NCBI GenBank assembly: GCA_007922305.1
Contig: ML677364.1
Coordinates: forward strand, 16,638,260 to 16,702,259
DNA: 64,000 bases
Reading direction: 5' to 3'
From: Dermatemys mawii
Lineage: Eukaryota; Chordata; Testudines; Dermatemydidae
Part shown: in pieces, positions 1 through 10,642 of the stretch
Numbering within the stretch: the first letter of the stretch is position 1
Layout of the letters: every line of letters starts with the position of its first letter
Made by a program: the position numbers and the translations under genes
Notes under the pieces: generated by a model
The model's input: only the letters and a program-made list of their open reading frames with translations
Told to the model about the DNA's origin: nothing
The model's database searches: none

Positions 1-399
1 CTAGGGCAAGAACTATGTTCTTCAAAATGCCAATGCAAAAAGGAGTTTGGCAGTAAATCACCATGTTGATTAGCCTTAATTATTACTGAGAGTTTATAAG
101 CAGCACCAAATAAAGAGCGCATATCCAAAGACTTTCAGTGCAAAGCCATCTTATTCAGGGACAAATTCTGCCTTGGGATATTTGCATGTGGCTCTTGCTG
201 ACTTCAAGTCACTCCAAGTAAGACCTAGTCAAATTATTTATTGAAAACAATGTATTCCTCTATAGTGCCCCACCCCCATTTTTTCTCCCTTTGCAAACTG
301 TCCACAAACAGAGCAAAATTTTCCGAACATTGTACATTATTTGTTGTTGTTCAGATAACAGTTTTTAGAATATATTTGGGCTGAGGCTTTCATCATAGT
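1..399. other. No gene recognised
   Basis: This is AT-rich DNA without a convincing coding region. I see no recognisable repeat boundary before the LTR-like sequence that starts somewhere around position 400. Confidence 0.5.
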
Positions 400-1630
400 C
401 AGTGGTTCTCAGTGTATTCACTAGTTAGAATTCACTATCCTCCAGCCTGTGTAATTGGGCACCTCCTTCACATTGTAAGCAGAGTCTGAATGAGCTCTCC
501 CCTGACATCTAGTGGTGAGCTGTGGAAAAAGACTTCAGGAGCTGATCTCATTTGCATGGACACACCCATGCTGTCTAGGTGCTCAGCATGATGGGATTGC
601 TTCCCAAATGATCACTTGTGGCTGGTGTTGGAGCCACAGTCTCCTTGTTATTGGGGCAGGAATAACAAAGTGTTGTTATCCTTCTCATGTGAACTGAGAG
701 CAGGAGAACTGCACCTAGCGTACCGCGATGGAGGGACTCACCCTGCTTAAAGGTCCTAGACACCATTTGACCCTTCCTTTCTCCATGGTATAATAAAAGA
801 GCTAATTTAGATTCAATTGAGGGTCTTGTTACATGCTGCAGAGCTGAAATCACTGATACCTACGTCTATGTCTTGGACCTACTTTGAGATAGTGACTGTA
901 TTGCAAGAGACTGCCCAGTGCGCACCAGAAGTGAGTCTCCCCCACTAACAGCTGAAATCACTGAGAACTGTGTTAAGTGAGGCTCCTGAAGACATCTTGG
1001 TGAGTGGCTAGCCAGGCGGCTGGTGGAGAGGCACAGCAAGCAGCCATCAGGTAGGCTTGTGGAGCGGGCCAGAGCAGAGTCCCACAGAGAGGCATGGCAA
1101 TCGTATGGGCAACAAGTGAGTGCCTGCGCAGTGAAATGTGTAAGGTGCCTCCTTACCCCTCCTCCCCACTCCACACAGGGTGGGAGATGAACTCTGCAAA
1201 TGAACCTCTGAAATTTGGGGCTGCATTGGCCAAAGGCAGCAACTGTGAGTGGGGTACAGAGATGAGATGGGCACATTAAAAGGACTTTTTGGTTGCTGGA
1301 CTTAAAAACCTGAGGGGAAAAGGACATCACCCAACTTACTTGTGGGGTGGGTCTTTTGCTCATGGTATATGTTTATGAACCCTCGTTGCAGTCTTTTCCC
1401 AAATTAATGCTGAGTTACTTCCCTCTTTTTATTAAAAGTTTTTGCTACACTCAGACTCTGTGCTCGCGAGAGGGGAAGTATCGCCTCCTAGAGGCACTCA
1501 CGGGGTGTAAGTGTCCCAGGTCACTGGGTGGGGGCTCAAGCCAGTTTTGTGTTGTATTGTTGAAAAGGAACCCCTAGATACTGAACCCAGCGCCTGTTGC
1601 TGCTAACTGCACCTGGCAAAAGGAGATGAT
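400..1630 (+). mobile_element. LTR-like repeat (probable solo LTR), boundaries approximate
   Basis: The right part has the layout of a retroelement LTR. An ATTAAA polyadenylation-type signal (1430-1435) is followed by a GC-richer segment with 'gagaggggaag' and 'gggtgggggctc' that resembles the U5 part of an LTR family I associate with turtle genomes. The start is uncertain and I could not find a target-site duplication, so the extent is inferred. The reading frames in this stretch, including a 165-codon one on the minus strand at 866-1363, are unlike any protein I know and look incidental. No retroviral coding region is present. Confidence 0.4.
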
Positions 1631-1779
1631 TTCTGTTCCCTAATTGGATGACTTCCCTTTATAAACAGGAGTAATACCTTCAGAGATTATAGGGACACTC
1701 TCTATCAAGGAGAGTGATCTCTTTAAGGAAAGAGGGAGAGAGAAGCAGGCGTAAGAAATTTTAGAGAACAATCTTGTGC

Positions 1780-2250
1780 AATGACCATGGTATGAGTAGT
1801 CCTACCTAGTAGTCAGAGATATGAGTCAAACTGAAGACAGCATCAAGTACCAAGGTGAACGTCAGAGCCAGACACGGAATCAGGTATCAAGCCAGGAACT
1901 GGAGTCAGAGATAGTGTCAAGTGACAAGCAAAAGATCAGAGCAAACAACAACATCAGAGATAGGGCAGAGGAGGAGGGACCTGGAGTATTGCAAGAGAGC
2001 AGGAACTGGGAGTAGAGACGAGCCTAGGATAGGAGGGCAGGAGTTGGGAGCAGACAGGAATGCAGGGCTCAGGAGTCACATAAGAGGAAAGGGGCCCTCA
2101 TAGCAGCCAGCCAGGGATTCCTCAGACAACTTCCTGTTGGTAATTTCTGGTTTTATAGAGCCCCTCAGCCAGCTGGGGAGCTTGATGTTTTCCCACAATT
2201 GAGAGTTTGGAGAATGGGGTGCTCTGCAAGCTCACTCTTCTCTGGGACCC
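1780..2250 (-). mobile_element. LTR-like repeat, minus orientation, degraded
   Basis: Read on the minus strand, a TATAAAA box (2151-2157) is followed by a region rich in 'cctg/gact' pseudo-repeats. The same arrangement is seen in the well-bounded solo LTR at 48,206-48,639, so the two may be related. No ends or duplications could be fixed. The plus-strand frames at 1821-2103 are read from these purine-rich repeats and are not considered genes. Confidence 0.3.
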
Positions 2251-4781
2251 TTCCCTGCGTACTCAGGTGAGCTGATGGGTGGTGGTTATGACCTAGGGTC
2301 CCATGGACTTGGGTTCAAGGCCCATGATCCTTCACACCTTGTGGCTTTTGCTATGCCCTCCTCCCGCTTCCTCCATGACTAATGCTGCTACCCGATAGCT
2401 CACCACATCCTCCTGAAAACAATGGTGTAGAACTGGTGGCCCACTACCAGTCAGCATCTCTTCAGTGTCATGTCAGTGGGCAACTATTTGGCCATGGGAC
2501 CATATATATGTCCCTGTACAGATGTGGTTCCATAAAGTGGCTGCACTAAGTGTCATTCCCCACAGTTCAATGTCTGGCTCTTTTGCAGACATCTTGCTGG
2601 GGTGAATGCAGCCTCTTGATTCAATGGGTGCACTGTCCTCGATTGCTGAGGGGGTGCCAACCACCCATAGCAGAACCCTCCACCCCTGCACCGCAACCCT
2701 AATCCCAGGCTGATGAGAAGAGACCCGGGGTGTGAGCTAGACAGCAAGCCTGCCCCAGGCTCTTCCCGCAAAAGCAACTGTTGTCCCACAGACCTGGTCC
2801 CAGCTAACCCTGTGAGCATTGTGGCCTTGTGCATGGGATCACAGCATCACTCAACTTTGGCCTGGCACTTTGCTACATGTTCTGGAGCTGAAACCTAGGG
2901 GAAAAAAGATGTCTCTGGGCAGGGAATATTTCTGCTCTTCAAGTTTTACTGCATACTATGCCTTCTTTCCTCCCACCGCCCTGTCTTCTCATGTTGAGAG
3001 ATCACTTGTATTCTCTTCTTGCCTCCTACCTCCTGCTCCTACATGGCATGAATGTGCTGCTTTCCCCTAAATACTCATATCTGCATTCATGAAAGATTCT
3101 CTCCAACTCTTCCTGTGGGGGAAAAAAAAACAATTGCCCAAATGTAAATGGAAAAATAAATGTGTAACATGGATTGATGGAACCATGAGTCAGATGCACC
3201 AATATGTTCACACAAACATTTTCCCACTTTTCACCCAGCTCCATTAGTAGTTGGAGTACCTTCTACAATATTTCAAGTCAGCAGCAGCCAAACATGCAGA
3301 TCCAAAAAGTAGTATTTGGATATTAATAATGTGGATTTTAAAACTGACGTGGCCAACAAAGCTACTATTTTTGGTTGTACTTTTCTACTATTTATAACAT
3401 TTATTGTAGTAATTATAGTTTCTTCTCCTTTACAGACCTCCAGGAGAGGTAGTGCATGACCCTGGCTTTCACTGCATTAAAAATGGCTTAATCATTCTCA
3501 ACAACTACTGGTATATGTTACATTTAAGGTCACACTCAGGCTTTATAGGTACCTCATTCTCTAAAAAATACCAGGAGTTTGCAAGTTCTAGTAACTTTTA
3601 CACGTCTATTACCCTCAACTTCATCATACGTCACAAAAACCACTAAACACACAATAGAGGGCAAAAAATAAAAAAAGGAATTAAAAAGAAACAAGTCAGC
3701 TAAAACTGCTAGGGCTCAAAATCCATCTGTTTTAGCTCATTTTTTGAGATGTCAGTCCTTTTCTGAAAGACCAACTGCGATAAAACTGATCTTTGATCAA
3801 CAATTCTGAAAACATTGGACTTTAGCCAGAACTCATCTGTTTCTCAGTTTGGGCTTTATTCAAAGGTCTATACTGCCATGAAACTTCTAAAGAACTGCAA
3901 ATGCCAGGGGAAGGATACTAGTCCCATCAGTGTTGCAGGGCAAACCTTATTATCCTTCCAGCTGAGCTAAACAAAGGTCTAAACTCACCACATGGGCCTC
4001 ATCCCTCTAAAAAAAGATATCACTCTGGCATCATAAGTCTCACACATTTGGACGTTAGAATCTATTTCACTGAGAATATTTTGAGCAGCACAAAGAAGAT
4101 ACCCTTTAACTGTAACCTAGATCTAGACAGCCATGAGCAACAGGCAAAAGAGGGTCTCAGTTTAACATCTCATCTGAAGGAACTCATGTTACTCTGCCTC
4201 TAGTTTTTCACTGTAGTGACAATACTGGGCATGAGCCTACATCTGGGTATGGAACCCATAATCTTCCAAAGTAAAGGTGAGTCTTACCCATTCACTGACA
4301 TCTTGATGATGGCAACAGAGCCATATAAAAGGAGAAAATGTTATGTACCACTCACACACTATTGCTCTGATGGGGTAACTAGTAAGTAGGAATTATACTC
4401 TCGGAATCACCTGGAAGGCGGGAAAGCAGAAGGAAGCCACTGGGCCTCCTGAAGCCACAAAAGGCAAGCAGGGGAGTCCCAAGGCATGCTAAATTGGGGG
4501 GCGGTCCCTGTTAGTGCGTAACAGTGGATGTCCTGGGACATTTGAAACAGTAAAGTCAAACCTGAGAACACAATGAAAGCTTTGATATTCCACCACTCCT
4601 TTGCAAACAGAATTGCAGAGTTCAACCTTTGAAAACCATCATGAACCAAACCCTGCAGAGTTCACACGCTGCTAGTAATTAGTAATTAAGTAATAGTCTC
4701 TAAGGGAAAGTGGCAGAAGCACCATTGTTTGAGTTATTTAAACTACATCGGGCGATGGAAACCCCCCTCTATATTATCATT
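2251..4781. other. Unassigned DNA, no gene recognised
   Basis: This is non-coding-looking sequence. Short open frames at 2473-3244 and 4407-4649 show no domain, no repeat periodicity and no splice context that I can defend. Low-complexity A-rich patches occur near 3,660-3,680. Confidence 0.5.
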
Positions 4782-4814
4782 GTTTGGTTGGTTGGTTGGT
4801 TGGTTGGTTGGTTT
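4782..4814 (+). repeat. (TTGG)n microsatellite
   Basis: About eight uninterrupted TTGG units are visible. Confidence 0.95.
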
Positions 4815-6436
4815 TGTTTGAAGTCTGTAAGTAGTTAGAAATTAATTTAGTACATTCTTTAAAAAAACTGAATCTGGGGAAATTCAGTTTCCACAGCAAC
4901 CCCCACTGTCCCCAGTCATTCCCATTATATATGTCAATATACAACATAATGGGTCTTTATTCTGTGATGCTATAATCTGCACCTTTCCTCCCATCCTATA
5001 TAAAATATAGGGAGATGTCAACCTGCTTTTGTGAGCTGGTATATGGTATTGGGGTTTTACAATGTACATGCTAGAGACTGATCTCCGCTATGTATCTGTA
5101 GAGTGGGTCCTCTGACTACTACAGGGCAAATGAATGTGATGCCCTGGATGTGCACTCAAAGTGAGAAGGCAGAGAGGAGTACATGTATGATCATCATGTA
5201 GAATGTGTAGCATATAATTCGCTAGCCTATGTCATGAGGAGAAGGTAAGCTTGGGTCAACAGTCAACGGTTTATAAAAAGTAGTTGGGATTTCAATCTGT
5301 AAGCTGCTGTATAGATTTTCCTCCTTCATAGTGGGGATCTGTGACATATTTTGTTTGAATTAAGGAAGCAAGAATATCAGCAGGGACATTTCACTATTGA
5401 ATGGAGAATGAAAATAAAGGACATGATTCTCCTCTGCCTGGTACTTTATGTAGACCCTTGAATCTAACTGAATGCACAATGCGTATAAAAATGAAAGCAA
5501 TTCAGAAAGGTTTGTTTTTCACATGCTATGCACAAGTGTAAATGACTGCACAAAGTGTAAGGATGTGGAGAATCAGGCCTGGCATCTCCTACATTTTCAA
5601 GAAATTCTACAAGTGGATAAAATGCCCAGTGTTGGATAGAGTTCTCAATTTTGGTTAGATGTGTTCCCGGAGGTTTCATTACATGACAGAATCTTTTATT
5701 AAAGATGAATCTTTAATTCCTGGAGACTCCAGGACCATCCTGGAGGGTTGGCAACCCAAGTGTTGGAGAACTTGTGAATTTACTTTTTAAAGGTATTTAC
5801 TTTTTTCAAGGCCACATCTGTACCTTTTCAATTCAATCAGAATGTAGCTTCTGCAAGGCACTTCATCCTTTGCTGGAATTCTAACTCTGACCTGTAGCAT
5901 AGTTGCAGGCACCAAAGTACAGTATATCGTTTGTCATTAAAACAGATTTTTTTCTTGTCCATGATGCTTTCTTCAAATGGGGTTTATGTCCCTGTCAACA
6001 TCCGCGAGAGCAGTGTGTGCGCACCTCTGAGATCTTCACGTTTCATTCTAATTTCACCGGGAAAATGGGACATGACACCCAGCGCTATGGGATAGTCAAT
6101 CATTTCTGACCCACTTGCACACCTGACTTGTCAAGACCATGTGACTGTGGCCTCAACCAGCTTTTCACAATATTGCAAAGAGAACTTGGACTGAGAGGGT
6201 TTTTTCCATAAACGTTAGAGTGTAGGTTTGAAAAAAAAACAGATGGGCACATGCAGTAGGGTTGGGCAAACAGGTTAAGATAAAAATAAGAACATTGCCA
6301 TGCTCTGTTTCTTTCTCACAAACACACACAAACAAAAATTCTGAGTACGATTGACAGAAGGCTTAACTCCCATCCTCTCCCTTCCATCTTTCTGGGGATG
6401 TCCCTTTCCCTCTCTCATTTCTCTGAGGGGCTAGCT
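4815..6436. other. Unassigned DNA, no gene recognised
   Basis: This is mostly AT-rich sequence with no supported exon or bounded repeat. An A-run lies at 6230-6239 and a short CA-rich stretch near 6320. Confidence 0.5.
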
Positions 6437-7065
6437 CAGGGGTGGACAAAATTTTTGGCCCGAGGCCCGCATCAGGGTTGCAAAATTGTATGGTGGACTG
6501 GATCAGGGAAGGCTGTGCCTCCGCAAACAGCCTGGCCCCACCCCCTTCCGACCTCCTCCCACTTCCTGCCCCTTGACTGCCCCCCTCAGAACCCACAGCC
6601 CATCCAACTCCCCCTGATCATTCTCCCTGATTGCCCGCTCCTGAGCCTCCTCGTCCCTAACCACCCCCCGGAACCCGAACCCCCATCTAAGCCCCCTGCT
6701 CCTTGTCCCCTGACTATCCCCTCCCGAGACTCCCCACTCCGACCCCTATCAACTTCCCACCCCCGACAGACCCCCCGGACTCCCACACCCCATCCAACCC
6801 CGCCTGCTCCAAGACTGCCCCCCGGGACTCCCGCCTGTTATGAAACCCCTCGGCTCCAGCCCCCTCACTACACCACTCAGCAGTGTGTCTGGCAGCTGCG
6901 TGGAGCCAGACACATTGCCCCGCCCCAGAGTGCTGCCCACGCAGCACGCTGAGGCTCCAGGGGAGGGGGGAAAGCAGGGGGCGGGGACAGCAGCAGACTC
7001 CTCGACCAGGAGCTATGAGGTCTGGGCAGGATGGGCCCACGGACCATAGTTTGCCCAGTATCTCC
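6437..7065. mobile_element. Non-autonomous hAT-like element with pyrimidine-rich core
   Basis: The left end reads CAGGGGTGGACAAA followed by 'ttttggcccgaggccc'. The right end, read in reverse, gives 'gggcaaactatggtccg', the inverted counterpart, although the last bases are eroded. The interior is C-rich with degenerate repeats. The same end type bounds the element at 8,414-9,110, which supports a shared family. I cannot see an intact 8-bp target duplication here. The 184-codon frame at 6398-6952 is an artefact of the C-rich core. Confidence 0.65.
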
Positions 7066-7456
7066 TATGGTCGCAATGTACCGAGCACACCAGGGTTCAT
7101 ATGACAATAAATAAGAATTGGAGAGTTGCTTTGCCAAGAATATTCAAGGAGACATCTTTATTGGACAGCGCTTACTGAGTCTCTTCCCCATTCTTCTACC
7201 TTAGGTCATAGTTGCTTCCACCTGAAAACTGGCTCTTTAAGGGTTAAAAAGCTTTGGATCTGCAACAGCTCAGAATGCAGCGGGATAATCCAAAATTTCA
7301 CTTTTCATGCAGTTTTTCCCCCCTTCTGTATGAGCCATGATATTTTATTGCAGGCCCAGAGAGAAGAAAAACTATCTGTAGCCACATACAGGTGTGGTTT
7401 GTGATTAGTTTCAAGCAGATGTTCAGAGAGCTTGGCCCACTCCCTTCCTGCTGTTG
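7066..7456. other. Unassigned DNA
   Basis: Short open frames exist on both strands but none has a recognisable motif. Confidence 0.4.
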
Positions 7457-7480
7457 GGTGTGTGTGTGTGTGTGTGTGTG
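7457..7480 (+). repeat. (GT)n microsatellite, interrupted by a MITE
   Basis: A GT run lies directly against the left end of the 7,481-7,612 element and resumes as GTGTGTG on its right side (7,614-7,620). The element therefore inserted into the array. Confidence 0.9.
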
Positions 7481-7612
7481 TAGGGTGCCCAGATGTCCCG
7501 ATTTTACAGGGACAGTCCCAATTTTGGGCTCTTTTTCTTATGTAGGCTCCTATTGCCCCCACCCCCCACCTCCTGTTCCCGATTTTTGCACATTTGCTGG
7601 CTGGTCACCCTA
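7481..7612. mobile_element. 132-bp MITE, hAT-like, TAGGGTG ends
   Basis: It begins TAGGGTGCCCAGATG and ends CTGGTCACCCTA, forming inverted ends. The flanks TGTGTGTG and GGTGTGTG match at 7 of 8 bases, which fits an 8-bp hAT-type duplication within the GT array. Relatives lie at 58,727-59,347, 63,748-63,847 and 63,958-64,000. Confidence 0.8.
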
Positions 7613-8405
7613 GGTGTGTGTGGACTTCAAGCTTGAAAACTCTTCCCTTTTATGATCCTCGCTATTCCTCCTAAGCTGGAGGCCGCCATTTGCACCAAAG
7701 CTTGCTTTCAAATATTGCCCGAGCACCCAGAATTAAAAAGATTTAGAGCACACGATACTCTGAATGGAAATGGCCTCTGCCCCATTGCAAAAGCTTACCG
7801 GAAATTGCAAGCAGAACAGCCGATGACATCAGCAGCTGGCCAACTACACCCGCCTACAAAAAGGAAGTAAAGGATCCCCTGATGAAGAAGAAATATGGAG
7901 CTTTCTTTTCCCTTTTCCAAGGTGAAAAAAACTTCTGAAAGGCAAAGACTGTATTTCCCTTCCCCTCAGCCTCACATATTGGCAGAGTGCGTTCAGGAAC
8001 TGTTACCAGAATTCAAGCTTGAGAATGCACAGAAGTCACCCCACCTTTGGAGCTGCACACGCACCACAAGACATTTTCCAAATCACTGGTGCCGAACCTG
8101 GTTTAAAATCAATACCGAGACAAACAGCAGAACACAGGCCACCGCCACCCTCTGCATTAACAGTTTCCCTCTTGAAGCTGAATTCGCAAGAAGGCAACTT
8201 GCAAATCAAGAGGGGATGAAGAATTGCTCAGACAAATTCTGAAATGTTGTTGCATTTCAAATGACTTATTTAAAAAACCCTAAGCTCAATAAAATCAACC
8301 CTACGTATAGGCTACACACTTACACTAGAGCAGAATCTGGTCCTATCCTCCACTTATTTGTCTGTTCGCTCAGTCATATGGGCCTTTACTGAGAATTTCA
8401 TATAA
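7613..8405. other. Unclassified segment with two adjacent open frames
   Basis: Plus-strand frames of 72 codons (7652-7870) and 115 codons (7895-8242) lie close together in a stretch of more balanced base composition than its surroundings. I do not recognise either product. There is no Kozak, splice or family motif that raises them above chance, and a decayed retroelement interior is as likely as a gene. Confidence 0.3.
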
Positions 8406-8413
8406 TTCTATCT

Positions 8414-9110
8414 CAGGGGCGAGCAAACTGCAGCCCGTGGGCCCTTTCTGACCAGCCCGAGCTCCTGGCTGGGGAGGCTGCTCTGGCCCCTCCTCTACTG
8501 TCCCTGGTATCCACAGCCTCAGCAGGCCATGTGGGAAGCGCTCTGGCCCACAGCTATGGCTGGGCAGCACTGTAGTGGCAGGGCTGGCTCCATCAGGGCC
8601 TGAGCTCCTGCCGCTCTGAGTGGCGTGGTAAGGGGGCGGGGCTGCTAGCTCTGGCAGGGCAGCGTGTCTCACTCCAGTGGGCCTGAGCAGCATGGTACAG
8701 GAGTTGTTGCCGGGCTGGGCTGGGGCCTTGGATAAGGGCCAGGGAGTCTCAGGGGGCTGTTAGGGGGAAGAGGTCTGGATAGGTGTTGAGGTAGTCAGGG
8801 AACAGGGAGGAGGGGGGCTTGGATAGGTGGTAGGGTTCTGGGGGGGCAGTTAGTGGGGGGTCTCAGGAGGGGGCGGTCAGAGGGACGAGTAGTAGGAGGG
8901 CTTAGATTGGGGTGCGGTCCCTGGGAGGTGGTTGGGGCGGGTGGGGGGTCTTGGGAGGGGGCTGTCATGGGACAGGGAGCAGGGGAAGTTGAATGGGAAG
9001 TGGGAGGGGATCGGATAGGGGGCAGGGCCAGGCTTCCCTACCATACCTGGCCCTCCATACAATTTTTAACCTTGATGTGGCCCTCAGGCCAAAAAGATTG
9101 CCTATGCCTG
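8414..9110. mobile_element. Non-autonomous hAT-like element with exact 8-bp TSD
   Basis: This 697-bp element starts CAGGGGCGAGCAAACTG and ends AAAAGATTGCCTATGCCTG, so the ends are inverted copies of each other with some decay. It is flanked by an exact 8-bp direct repeat TTCTATCT (8406-8413 and 9111-9118), the length typical of hAT transposition. The interior is G-rich with short degenerate GGGG repeats and encodes nothing recognisable. It belongs to the same group as the 6,437-7,065 element. Confidence 0.9.
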
Positions 9111-9152
9111 TTCTATCTGCATAGGTTCGTAAATCTGACATTGTTAGTGCTG

Positions 9153-9253
9153 GAGAGACAAGGGGAGTGAGATCTTATGGTTTTATTGGACCAACTTCTG
9201 TTGGTGAGTGAGTTGGTTCAATAAAAGATATTACCTCACTCCCCTAGTCACTC
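9153..9253. repeat. Foldback repeat, about 45-bp arms, with GGCTAC tail
   Basis: The left arm (9153-9200) and right arm (about 9210-9253) are imperfect reverse complements around a short loop. Both carry variants of the 'ggtccaataaaa...ctcactcccc' string. The sequence that follows, 'acatggctacaactac', is the tail. The plan matches the larger foldback at 56,631-56,821. Confidence 0.75.
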
Positions 9254-9304
9254 CACTATCCTGGGATAAACATGGCTACAACTACATTGTTAGGGCTGTT
9301 TTAT

Positions 9305-9318
9305 TGATCGATCGATCG

Positions 9319-9384
<66 letters not shown>
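9305..9384 (+). repeat. (GATC)n/(TATC)n tetranucleotide array
   Basis: A few GATC units pass into about seventeen uninterrupted CTAT units, giving the reading of a repeating Ser-Ile-Tyr-Leu peptide, which is not a gene. Confidence 0.95.
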
Positions 9385-9455
9385 TTTTGCAGGGCAATAT
9401 TTTAGAAGGAAAAAAAGCGTAGGATTTCAGTGGTGAAAATATCATGAATTACAAG

Positions 9456-10642
9456 TGTAAGGGGACTGCTGTCCCTTGCTACCATTCAGGGGGGTGTTTT
9501 GGTTGGCTTGCTCCCAGTACTAAAAGGGGAAGGGTCCATGGGAAAGCAGGACTCTGAGACTGACAGTCCCCAGGAACAATGGGGAAAGGCCAATGCTCCG
9601 GGTCAGCCTGATTGACAGGGCAGGCAGGTTAATAAGGGAATCAGAAGGCCAACAGTGGCCCTGTCCTCCGCGTGAGCTGGAATTGCCTGGGTCAGACAGA
9701 GTGGGGCCGAGCTAAGGAGAGAGCAGAGGCCCAAGCTGAGCTAGGGAGCAGAGCTGGGCCAGATCCAGAAGGGCCAGAAAAGCAGCCCAGAGAGAGCAGA
9801 TTCTGTGCTGGGAGCAGAGCTGCAGCCTCAAAGCCAGAGGGGCCAGAGAAGCAGCCCAGGGGGCTGGAAGCAGAGCAGCAGCATCAGTGCTGAGGTAGGT
9901 TGAAGCCGGAGGGAGAACAGTATAGCTGGGGCTGGAGCAGTCTGGAGTCGGGTGCGGTGAGCAACTGGGGCCAGCCCAGGGGGACCCTGGGCAAAGGGCC
10001 CAGTGCAGAAAGACACCCCCAGTCAAGGGTCCTTGCATGCCAGACTGGGCAGGCGATCTTAACCCAACAGGCAGCTGATACTGGGAAGAAAGGTCCCATC
10101 ACCCAAAGCCCAGTGGTGTGTGGCCACCACCAGAGCAAGTGTGCATCCCCCAGCATCCCTGCAGAACAGCCAGAGCCTAAGGAGGCCTGGGACCTACAAG
10201 AAACAGAATGTGAACTGCCCTGACACTCCAGAGACACTGTTTGGGATGTTCCCTGCCACAGAGCGGGGTGATGTGTTTTCCTTTAACCTTTCCCATTTTT
10301 CCTTATTCCTTTTTAAATTAATTGCTGATTAAATAAATTTTATTTGCTTTAAGTTGTATGTAATGATCAGTGGGTCAGGGAAGTGTCCAGTGCGGAGAGA
10401 GCACCCCGGAGCTGGGACATCCTAGCCCCTGTCCTAGATGACCATCACGAAGTTGAGGGTTGAACCCTCCCAGGAATCCTGGGTCCAGCCTTGTTGTGGT
10501 TACAAGGATTTTGCCAGACAGGAAAGTAGAAGGGGAGTCCTCAAGGGCAGGGAGGAGGGTAAAGGAAACGGGAGCAAGGACTCAGATCCTTCCTCTAGCC
10601 CATTTCACCAGGATAGTGCAGAAGCCAGGAAAGTTCCCCACA
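9456..10642 (+). mobile_element. Probable solo LTR, long, with AATAAA signal
   Basis: It starts TGTAAGGGGA and ends TTCCCCACA, which are inverted short ends of the TG...CA type. An AATAAA signal (10333-10338) lies in the right third and is followed by a GC-richer tail, as in an LTR. The middle has purine-rich 'agcagagctg' pseudo-repeats. The immediate flanks (acaag and atagt) do not form a clean duplication, so the exact boundaries are uncertain. No retroviral coding region is present. The open frames at 9672-10237 on both strands are read from the pseudo-repeats. Confidence 0.5.

Noticed and set aside
866..1363. 165-codon minus-strand frame
   Set aside because: It lies within an LTR-like repeat, on the strand opposite to the apparent polyadenylation signal, with no recognisable motif.
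6398..6952. 184-codon plus-strand frame rich in proline
   Set aside because: It lies in the C-rich core of a non-autonomous hAT-like element and starts outside the element boundary.
9208..9405. Repeating Ser-Ile-Tyr-Leu peptide
   Set aside because: It is a translation of the tetranucleotide array.
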